Source of the DNA: Parapedobacter deserti
GTDB taxonomy: Bacteria; Bacteroidota; Bacteroidia; Sphingobacteriales; Sphingobacteriaceae
Direction: 5' to 3'
Length of the DNA: 6,488 nucleotides
Assembly: GCF_042646065.1 (NCBI RefSeq)
Contig: NZ_JBHRTA010000034.1
Coordinates: 1 to 6,488 of the forward strand
Position 1 is the stretch's first letter, and every line of letters starts with the position of its first letter. Positions 1-5,476 of the stretch are shown here, one piece after another. The notes beneath the pieces were generated by a model. The model made no database searches. It was not told the DNA's origin and saw only the letters and a list, made by a program, of their open reading frames with translations. The translations under genes and the position numbers were made by a program.

Positions 1-295
1 ACCTGACTACGTGTTCGAGCCGGGTTACGAACTGCAAGCCCTGGCCGATGTAGAGGCTTACGTGAAAAAGCACAAACACCTTCCGGAAATACCTTCGGCA
101 AAGAATATTGAGCGAGACGGATTGAACCTTGCTGAAATGAATCTGCTGTTGCTGAAAAAAATAGAGGAACTGACGCTGCATTTGATTGAAAATGAAAAGT
201 CCGAACGGACTATAAGAGAAGAACTGCAGGCCACTAAACTAGACGTTCACGAACTTAGAAACCTGATCAGGGAAATCCAAGCGGCACAACCATGA
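1..295 (+). CDS. Secreted tail-fibre-like protein, C-terminal module (5' end outside window)
   Basis: The 3' end of a gene that begins upstream; the coding frame is already open at base 2 (PDYVFEPGYEL). The GTG at base 11 is the Val of the conserved PDYVF motif and not a start. The visible 98 residues hold the C-terminal module shared by the array: PDYVF, a helical LADVEAYVKKHKHLPEIPSA segment, DGLNLAEMN, then a leucine-rich helix (LLLLKKIEELTLHLIE) running into a charged, probably coiled-coil tail ending in AAQP. In Bacteroidota this module typically ends secreted proteins annotated as tail-fibre-like or hypothetical. It recalls the coiled-coil end of phage tail-fibre chaperone domains, but no S74-type catalytic residues can be claimed here. 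Its stop overlaps the next gene's ATG (ATGA at 292-295), so the two are probably co-translated. The function is unknown; a structural or fibre role is inferred. Confidence 0.85.
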   Translation, partial: PDYVFEPGYELQALADVEAYVKKHKHLPEIPSAKNIERDGLNLAEMNLLLLKKIEELTLHLIENEKSERTIREELQATKLDVHELRNLIREIQAAQP

Positions 296-1248
296 GAACG
301 AAATACATATATGTCAGCTGTATTTGCTTACTGCTGGTTATGGTGGGCAGGATCCAGGCCCAAACGGAGACCACCCTGCATCAAAACTACAAAGCTATAA
401 CGATACCGATGGACCAAAACGTCCCTTACTCGAGATCACTGATCCTGCTACATGAAATCTATAACGGCGCCAACCCATTGGCCAATAATTATGTAATCGG
501 TACGATAGCAGCACTCAGAGGAGCTACAACTTCCATCCATCGAGCCGACATCGTGCATATCAACTCAGGGTCGGCATACACGATGACCCGGGCATCGTTG
601 GGCTCGTATAACATTAGTGTCAGTTGGCGGCTTAAGACATGCATTTATGATAGCAAGCACTATATGGCCTTGGAGGTGCCTTATGCCACAGCGCAGCACA
701 GCCAAGGCTACCATTTTGTTGGTTGGGTGTCATCCAGCGGGGAAAACCTGAAAACGGTTACTTACAATGTCAACGGCGTTCCCCAAAACCAGCACCTACT
801 GAGCAATGTACAAGACTTTGAGCCGAACATGACGGCCGAACAACAGGTAAGCCGATTTGTAGTCACCGGCAATGTCGGTATTGGCATCCACAATCCAACG
901 GAGAAATTGTCCGTAAACGGCAATATCCGGGCTAAGGAGGTTAAAGTGGAGATGGCTAACTGGCCGGATTATGTTTTTAAAGAAGATTATGACCTGATGC
1001 CGCTTGCCGAACTGGAATCCTATATAAACACGCACGGGCATCTTCCCGGTATCCCTACTGCAAAACAAGTGGAGGCCGACGGCGTGGCCCTTGCCGAAAT
1101 GAACCGCAAGTTGCTGGAAAAAGTGGAGGAGTTGACGCTGCATTTGATAGAGAAAAAGCGGGTTGAATTAGTTCAAGACGAACGCATTGAGCGTCTGGAA
1201 ATGGAGGTCTACAAATCGAAATCTAACGAGATGGGCGAAACTGATTAA
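292..1248 (+). CDS. Secreted tail-fibre-like protein with a unique N-terminal head
   Basis: A 318-residue protein, exported by a signal peptide (hydrophobic ICLLLVMVG, likely cut as IQA|Q after residue 23). Residues about 25-190 form a head domain, probably beta-rich, with no counterpart elsewhere in the window; it includes LHEIYNGANPL and WRLKTCIYD. A single VGIG motif follows (residues 195-198), then NPTEKLSVNGNIRAKEVKVE, NWPDYVF (about 223-229), HLPGIPTA (250-257), DGVALAEMN (263-271) and a coiled coil (KLLEKVEELTLHLIE) with a charged tail. Its module is the most divergent of the array: NWPDYVF instead of VPDYVF, and HLPGIPTA instead of HLPEIPSA. The ATG is set by the 4-base overlap with the preceding stop, which suggests translational coupling. 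It is probably surface-exposed or periplasmic and may oligomerise through the coiled coil. The role of the head is not recognised. Confidence 0.85.
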   Translation: MRTKYIYVSCICLLLVMVGRIQAQTETTLHQNYKAITIPMDQNVPYSRSLILLHEIYNGANPLANNYVIGTIAALRGATTSIHRADIVHINSGSAYTMTRASLGSYNISVSWRLKTCIYDSKHYMALEVPYATAQHSQGYHFVGWVSSSGENLKTVTYNVNGVPQNQHLLSNVQDFEPNMTAEQQVSRFVVTGNVGIGIHNPTEKLSVNGNIRAKEVKVEMANWPDYVFKEDYDLMPLAELESYINTHGHLPGIPTAKQVEADGVALAEMNRKLLEKVEELTLHLIEKKRVELVQDERIERLEMEVYKSKSNEMGETD

Positions 1249-1329
1249 TAAAGCTAGCATTATGAAAATTTATAAACGCACGGGGGAACTTTACATCAAC
1301 GGCGGCAGCGCGGATGATCCACTCCACCT

Positions 1330-1619
1330 TATGTAAAACATCACAAGCACCTGCCTGAAATCCCATCGGTTGCAGACATTGAGCGTGACGGCCTAGACGT
1401 TGCGGAGACGAACCTGCTTCTCTTAAAGAAAGTGGAGACCTGACGTTGTACCTCATTGAAAAAAGCGAGGAAACGGAAACGATGCGCAAAGAAATAGATA
1501 GGCCGCATGGAATGCCTTCTGCTGTTGCTGGCGCGGGAGATACTGGTCGAACCGGCTACCCGTCGGCTCAATGGCTCAGACGGATAGCCTTCCGCTGGCG
1601 CCGAACGCTTCAGAATTAA
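1330..1619 (+). pseudogene. Decayed copy of the tail-fibre-like C-terminal module
   Basis: Reading from 1330 gives YVKHHKHLPEIPS, then VADIERDGLDVAETN and LLLLKKVE, clearly the shared module but starting abruptly at the YVK step. PDYVF, the VGIGT motif, a head domain and a signal peptide are all missing. The frame meets TGA at 1441-1443. Moving to the frame that starts at 1440 restores LTLYLIEKSEE, so one base has been lost near 1438-1440, where the intact copies read GAG GAA CTG. The restored frame then runs open to TAA at 1617-1619, but its later part (PHGMPSAVAG onward) no longer looks like a coiled coil. The normally invariant LAEMN has become VAETN, consistent with relaxed selection. It is a 5'-truncated, frameshifted relic of an additional array member. 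The left edge and the extent of the tail beyond about 1500 are uncertain. Confidence 0.85.
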
Positions 1620-1630
1620 AGTGGTTTTGA

Positions 1631-1649
1631 TGATAGGCAGAGCCTATCA
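1631..1649. repeat. Perfect 8-bp inverted repeat (hairpin), possible weak terminator
   Basis: TGATAGGC - AGA - GCCTATCA pairs perfectly over 8 bp with a 3-base loop, 12 bases after the end of the pseudogene frame. It could end transcription from the first half of the array, but neither strand shows a proper T-tract after the stem (AATTTATAG on +, TCAAAACC on -). A terminator function is therefore weakly supported; the inverted repeat itself is plain to see. Confidence 0.5.
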
Positions 1650-1769
1650 AATTTATAGTCCCTGCCTGTCATATTTATAGCCTTGACGTGCATGGACTAG
1701 CCTGTTTCCGGCTTAGCTTTACTCCCGTTGATTCAACATAAATAATATTAAATAGTTCATATTAAAGCC

Positions 1770-2462
1770 ATGATTAAAACAACCGTTGTATTGGTATTTT
1801 TTTGTGTTTCCAATGTGTTGTGCCTGGGGCAGGGAAATACGTTTCCGGCCAGTGGGCATGTTGGGATAGGAACGACTTTACCAACTGCACCGCTGGATAT
1901 CCGAGGCAGAATTGTCATTGACAACGACGGGGACGCTGCAATTTTTACGGGTGTATCGAATCAGGAGCTGAACCGCTACCTGACTTTGATTAACTCCGTT
2001 GGGCGTACCTCTGCGTCGGGCTTGAAAGCTGGCGGTATACTGGTCTCAGACTCGTACGCATATGCCAATCCTGGAAAGAATGATCTGATCGTCAAGGGAA
2101 GTATAGGCGTCGGCACGACCAATCCCCAAGCAAAACTGGCGGTAAACGGCAATATCCTAGCTAAGGAGGTAAAGGTAAAGACGGACATCACTGTGCCGGA
2201 TTACGTATTCGCACCGGAGTACAAGCTGCCCACACTGGCTGAAGTGGAAGTCTTCGTGAAAGAACACCGGCATCTGCCGGAAATCCCTTCGGCGAAGGAT
2301 ATCGAGCGCGATGGTTTGGACCTCGCGGAGATGAACCTGTTATTGTTGAAGAAGGTGGAGGAGCTAACGCTGCATTTGATTGAAAAAGATAAGGGAAATC
2401 GTCGGCTCAGTGAGCGATTGACATTAGTTGAACAACGGATCGGATGGGAAGACGGCAACTAA
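1770..2462 (+). CDS. Secreted tail-fibre-like protein, two VGIGT-type motifs
   Basis: A 230-residue protein. The signal peptide (TTVVLVFFCVSNVLC) is probably cleaved at CLG|Q after residue 20, giving an N-terminal Gln. NTFPASGHVGIGTTLPTAPL (residues 23-42) carries the first VGIGT motif. A short head of about 65 residues follows, then a second motif, SIGVGTTNPQAKLAVNGNIL (111-130). The C-terminal module comes next: AKEVKVKTD, VPDYVF (142-147), HLPEIPSA (168-175), DGLDLAEMN (181-189) and the coiled coil LLLLKKVEELTLHLIE (190-205) with a charged tail. Two VGIGT motifs around a small variable head is the same plan as the next gene, 45 bases downstream, and the two may form one transcript. The ATG sits in an A/T-rich leader with no Shine-Dalgarno, as expected in Bacteroidota. 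The function is unknown; a fibre-like oligomer is inferred from the motif pattern. Confidence 0.88.
   Translation: MIKTTVVLVFFCVSNVLCLGQGNTFPASGHVGIGTTLPTAPLDIRGRIVIDNDGDAAIFTGVSNQELNRYLTLINSVGRTSASGLKAGGILVSDSYAYANPGKNDLIVKGSIGVGTTNPQAKLAVNGNILAKEVKVKTDITVPDYVFAPEYKLPTLAEVEVFVKEHRHLPEIPSAKDIERDGLDLAEMNLLLLKKVEELTLHLIEKDKGNRRLSERLTLVEQRIGWEDGN
2310..2357 (+). repeat. Tract nearly identical to 3165-3212
   Basis: These 48 bases (DGLDLAEMNLLLLKKV) match 3165-3212 at 46 positions by my count, both differences being synonymous. The same codons in the first gene match 3165-3212 at only 34 of 48. Neighbouring sequence in the two genes is far less alike (about 69% just upstream), so this marks a recently shared or converted segment. 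Confidence 0.75.
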
Positions 2463-2507
2463 TAAGTATTTAATTCTTTAGTCATTAAACCGTCTAAATC
2501 TGAAACT

Positions 2508-3317
2508 ATGAAACGAAAACTAATAATTTTCACATTGACTTTGTTTATTAAAGTCTCGCTTTGCCAAGCACAAACCAATACCTTCCCGCCAAACGGAAAT
2601 GTGGGTATCGGTACCGCCACGCCAACAACGCTGTTGGAGATAAAAAAGGCGGCGCAAACAGGCGCCGAAAATCTGCTGAAGCTTAGTGTCTCTGATGCGC
2701 CAGATGATTTCTTTACAATCAGTAATGGAACCAGCTCTGATGGGCGATTCGCGCCTTGGATAAAGGGAACAAAGGTCTCCGATAATGGTGTTGCATTGTT
2801 TCTTTCCGGTAGCATCGGGGATGGGGTTGTCGATAATGGCACTAATCCCGTAGTCGCTTTTGATGCAAGATTAACAACCGGAAAAGTAAATCATCGACCA
2901 CTTTTCGTTTGGCAAAGCTATTCCACGCGTTACATGACCATGCTGAGCGACGGAAGTGTAGGCATCGGCACCACCAATCCCCAAGCCAGGCTCGCCGTAA
3001 ACGGTAATATTCTTGCTAAAGAGGTGAAGGTGAAGACGGACATCTCCGTACCGGACTACGTGTTCGAGCCGGGTTACGAGCTACAAGCTCTGGCCGATGT
3101 AGAGGCTTACGTGAAAACGCACAAACACCTTCCGGAAATCCCCTCTGCCGCAGACATCCAGCGAGATGGTTTGGACCTTGCGGAGATGAACCTGTTACTG
3201 TTGAAGAAGGTGGAAGAATTGACGTTGCATTTGATTGGGAAGGAGAGAAAATTGAATGAACTCAGTAAGCGATTGGACTTGCTTGAAGCGGATAAAGCCA
3301 AACGCTTAATCCGGTAA
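2508..3317 (+). CDS. Secreted tail-fibre-like protein, two VGIGT motifs, mosaic C-terminal module
   Basis: A 269-residue protein. The signal peptide (KRKLIIFTLTLFIKVSLCQA) fits cleavage at CQA|Q (after 21) or LC|Q (after 19). The first motif NTFPPNGNVGIGTATP lies at residues 24-39. A head of about 110 residues follows (about 40-148) that differs from the other paralogues. The second motif is VGIGTTNPQARLAVNGNI (151-168), then AKEVKVKTD, VPDYVF (181-186), HLPEIPSA (207-214), DGLDLAEMN (220-228) and the coiled coil LLLLKKVEELTLHLI, ending in a Lys/Arg/Leu-rich tail. Its module is a nucleotide mosaic, close to the first gene over 3050-3139 and close to the preceding gene over 3165-3212. It is the last small gene before the RHS-type gene, 65 bases away. 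The function is unknown; the placement suggests an accessory or co-displayed role with the RHS protein, which is inference. Confidence 0.88.
   Translation: MKRKLIIFTLTLFIKVSLCQAQTNTFPPNGNVGIGTATPTTLLEIKKAAQTGAENLLKLSVSDAPDDFFTISNGTSSDGRFAPWIKGTKVSDNGVALFLSGSIGDGVVDNGTNPVVAFDARLTTGKVNHRPLFVWQSYSTRYMTMLSDGSVGIGTTNPQARLAVNGNILAKEVKVKTDISVPDYVFEPGYELQALADVEAYVKTHKHLPEIPSAADIQRDGLDLAEMNLLLLKKVEELTLHLIGKERKLNELSKRLDLLEADKAKRLIR
3050..3139 (+). repeat. Tract nearly identical to window bases 1-90
   Basis: By my count 85 of 90 positions agree with bases 1-90 (PDYVFEPGYELQALADVEAYVK.HKHLPE). The same stretch of the middle paralogue (about 2202-2288) agrees at roughly 69%. Past base 3139 the match to the first gene drops abruptly to about 70%. 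This is one half of the mosaic in the module. Confidence 0.75.
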
Positions 3318-3324
3318 AAATGGA

Positions 3325-3351
3325 TTTGAAGAGATCACTGCTATATCATTG
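3325..3351 (+). promoter_or_regulatory. Candidate Bacteroidota promoter ahead of the RHS gene
   Basis: TTTG at 3325-3328 and TATCATTG at 3344-3351 resemble the Bacteroidota -33 (TTTG) and -7 (TAnnTTTG) elements. The -7 matches at five of its six defined bases and lies 31 bases before the ATG at 3383. The 15-base spacer is shorter than usual for this promoter class, so this is only a weak candidate. The gene could equally be read through from the upstream paralogues. Confidence 0.2.
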
Positions 3352-3382
3352 AAAGATACTAGCTAGATCAAAAAATTTAACT

Positions 3383-5476
3383 ATGAGAATTTATTTCAAA
3401 TACACTAAAGACTACCTGCGACTCTTAAGTCGCAAGCGGTTTGCATTATTGTTCGCCGTTTTATTTGCGCATTTGCATCAAGCCAATTGTCAACTTTTTG
3501 AGAATGTAGTAGGTCCATCTCCCAATGCTGCATCATTTTCGAAGTATGGGGAGGTACCTGTAAATATATACACTGGCGTGCCCAATATTGAAATTCCATT
3601 ATATACGATTAAGAGTGGCGGACTACAAATTCCGGTCTCTTTGAGTTATCATGCTGGCGGATTTAGAGTTGATGAAGAAGCCGGAAGAACAGGGCTGGGA
3701 TGGACATTAAACGCTGGTGGCGTCATCAGTCGGACGGTTAATGGAATCGACGATTTTAGTCCTGTAAAAGGATATTACAATAATAGTTTCCCCGAATTTA
3801 TCAGTAGTTCCGCCACGGGTATCTTACAGAGTGGTCAAAGCTATTTGGAAAGTACGACTACAGGCAATTATATCATTAATGTGGTGGGCAATTCGACAAA
3901 TATGAATGCCTTTCTTCCCACGAGTGTATCATCAGACGTGCCTTACGATACCGAACCCGACGTGTACACATACAACTTCGCTGGATTTTCAGGCAAATTT
4001 TCCTTAAAAAAGAACGGTGACGTAGTCAAGCAGAAACCTGATGGCGTTGATATAAAATTATTGAATATTGATGGCAGTAGTTGGCAAATTACAACGCCAG
4101 ATGGTGTGAGATTCATTTTTAATCGAACTGAACGATGTAGTTTTCAGTCGCCGAACGGATATACAGGGATTTACACGACCTCATGGTATCTAACTGAAAT
4201 CGTTTCTACAAAAGGAGATCAAATAACTTTTGGTTATTCGGAAATCGCTGGAAGTGTTATAAATTATAATAATATCAATGAACGATACACGCTTGAAGTG
4301 GTCAAACTCTATGGTTTGGATTCAGCGTTACCTCAACCTGGTGAGCTATCTTCAAGTAATCCACCAATAAAAAACTATAATGCGGTTTTTTTGAGCTCAA
4401 TAACCTTTCCGCACGGAATTATTGAATTTGAATACCAAGCACGTGAGGACTTACAAGGAGATAAACGCTTGGTCAAGATGGATGTCACAAACACAAGCGA
4501 TGCCCGATACAACTTTTCTTATGAATTTAAGCAAAATTACTTCGTGTCATCATCCACAGGCTTTACAATGCCTAACCCCTTACCAAATTTAAATCCAAAT
4601 CTTTTTTCAAAACGGCTACGTTTGGATTCGTTAATAAAGACGAACGCGAACGGGGCGGCTTCGGAAACGCATCACTTCGTCTATGAGAGTACAAACCTTC
4701 CTTACAAGAATTCTTACGCTAGGGATCATTGGGGATTTTACAATGGCAAGACAACGAATAGGACGCTTTTGCCAAATATGCAGTTTTTGAGCAATCAACA
4801 CCCGGGTACCCAATTATCCTATTCCGGTGGCGCCAATAGAGATGGATCAGGTACGCATGTTAAAGCTGCGATGCTTAAGGAAATTGTATACCCTACAGGT
4901 GGGAGAACGGTCTTTGAGTTTGAATCAAATGATTACGAACCAGTAATCTCTAATAGTAATGGCGGCGGTTACATAAAGACGGCAACCCTACCATACTTCA
5001 CCAGGCGCGGTACTGACGATACCTTGAGTCTAACTATCCCGGAAATTCTTCCCTTTACGAAGGTTAAGTTTAATATAAAATCCGAAGGGGGTCAGACCAC
5101 TGGATTGCCGTTTACAAATGCTCACGATGCCATGTTTGCAATCTACTCCGTAGATGACCTGACAACTCCCGTTGTTCAAACATTTTTAGGTTTCGAAAGC
5201 TTTTGGACTAGAGAGTCGGGTTTTACGGATTACCGCTGTTACCGTAACGATCAATTTGAGTTGCCTGAAGGCGAGTATATTGTAATAACGCACATTGCCA
5301 GCCATGTGATGTTTCTCAACTATGTTCGCTTTTCGTTCGAATATAGCTACTATGCGGATGCCACTACAGGTCAAAATCCAATAACGATAGGCGGTGGTGC
5401 TCGCATCGCTAAAATTTCTGATGTTGATGCATTGAACAATGTCAATGAGACTCGTTTTTTAACTATCATTATTTGA
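3383..5476 (+). CDS. RHS/YD-type secreted protein, N-terminal part (0 frame, ends at a frame break)
   Basis: A 697-residue reading frame, the front of a large secreted RHS-type protein of Bacteroidota. It has a long Lys/Arg-rich n-region and hydrophobic core (FALLFAVLFAHLH), cut probably at ANC|Q after residue 36. Then come the family hallmarks: SPNAASFSKYGEVPVN (46-61), YTGVPNIEIPLY, LSYHAGGFRVDEEAG and GRTGLGWTLNAGGVISR (101-117). A long beta-rich stretch follows with TPDGVRFIFN- and YPTGGRTVFEFE-like strands. The frame ends ETRFLTIII and TGA at 5474-5476. That is not a natural end, because the homologous protein continues at once in the -1 frame. Such proteins are usually far longer, with YD repeats and often a variable, toxin-like C-terminus outside this window. 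The ATG is preceded by an A-rich leader and fits the signal peptide. Codons are A/T-rich compared with the preceding paralogues. This is either a disrupted gene or the 0-frame product of a frameshifting gene. Confidence 0.85.
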   Translation: MRIYFKYTKDYLRLLSRKRFALLFAVLFAHLHQANCQLFENVVGPSPNAASFSKYGEVPVNIYTGVPNIEIPLYTIKSGGLQIPVSLSYHAGGFRVDEEAGRTGLGWTLNAGGVISRTVNGIDDFSPVKGYYNNSFPEFISSSATGILQSGQSYLESTTTGNYIINVVGNSTNMNAFLPTSVSSDVPYDTEPDVYTYNFAGFSGKFSLKKNGDVVKQKPDGVDIKLLNIDGSSWQITTPDGVRFIFNRTERCSFQSPNGYTGIYTTSWYLTEIVSTKGDQITFGYSEIAGSVINYNNINERYTLEVVKLYGLDSALPQPGELSSSNPPIKNYNAVFLSSITFPHGIIEFEYQAREDLQGDKRLVKMDVTNTSDARYNFSYEFKQNYFVSSSTGFTMPNPLPNLNPNLFSKRLRLDSLIKTNANGAASETHHFVYESTNLPYKNSYARDHWGFYNGKTTNRTLLPNMQFLSNQHPGTQLSYSGGANRDGSGTHVKAAMLKEIVYPTGGRTVFEFESNDYEPVISNSNGGGYIKTATLPYFTRRGTDDTLSLTIPEILPFTKVKFNIKSEGGQTTGLPFTNAHDAMFAIYSVDDLTTPVVQTFLGFESFWTRESGFTDYRCYRNDQFELPEGEYIVITHIASHVMFLNYVRFSFEYSYYADATTGQNPITIGGGARIAKISDVDALNNVNETRFLTIII
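3417..3434. repeat. 7-bp hairpin inside the signal-peptide codons of the RHS gene
   Basis: TGCGACT - CTTA - AGTCGCA is a perfect 7-bp stem with a 4-base loop, starting 34 bases after the first base of the ATG (codons for residues 12-18). In an otherwise A/T-rich leader it is the strongest local structure I can see, and it might slow early translation. It may also be a by-product of the Leu/Arg/Ser codons. Confidence 0.45.
5455..5461 (+). other. Frame break at a U UUU UUA heptamer
   Basis: The heptamer T TTT TTA sits in the exact 0-frame phase of a canonical -1 slippery site (X XXY YYZ): cgT TTT TTA. Slipping back one base replaces Leu693 with Phe and joins the upstream frame to the one that starts AAC at 5461, which then has no stop through base 6488. 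Without slipping, TGA follows 13 bases on. A single T lost from a 7-T run would give the same picture, so an indel or sequencing error is at least as likely. No obvious strong downstream stem was found by eye. Confidence 0.7.

Larger units (their letters stand above)
1249..1769. other. Gene-poor gap between array members
   Basis: This 521-base stretch carries no intact gene. It holds a decayed copy of the array module (about 1330-1619), a perfect 8-bp hairpin (1631-1649) and an A/T-rich leader before the next ATG. A 24-codon reading frame starts with ATG at 1262 and ends at 1334-1336. It has no signal peptide and no resemblance to the array proteins, so it is not called a gene. ATTTATAG occurs twice (1651-1658 and 1673-1680), 22 bases apart, with no recognised role. 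I see no convincing Bacteroidota promoter (TTTG, then TAnnTTTG) ahead of 1770; TAGCTTTA at 1714-1721 is the nearest -7-like element and lacks a properly spaced partner. Confidence 0.7.

Noticed and set aside
11..295. A complete small gene starting at GTG 11
   Set aside because: The GTG is the Val of the conserved PDYVF motif, and the frame is open to the left edge with matching family sequence; this is the 3' end of a longer gene.
796..1143. A 115-residue minus-strand reading frame, and similar ones at 2201-2458, 2459-2842 and 3107-3301
   Set aside because: They lie opposite well-supported coding sequence. Several repeat only because the module on the other strand repeats. No leader or plausible protein features.
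1262..1336. A 24-codon gene starting at ATG 1262
   Set aside because: It has no signal peptide, no family resemblance and a stop inside the relic region; it is too short to support as a gene.
1223..1571. Two overlapping minus-strand reading frames across the gap
   Set aside because: They lie opposite the decayed module; their sequence is the mirror of the module (as in the other copies), and no independent protein is seen.
1..3317. CRISPR array or diversity-generating retroelement as the source of the repeats
   Set aside because: The repeated units are coding modules about 200 bases long and hundreds of bases apart, with no short regular spacers, no reverse transcriptase and no template-repeat pair in the window.
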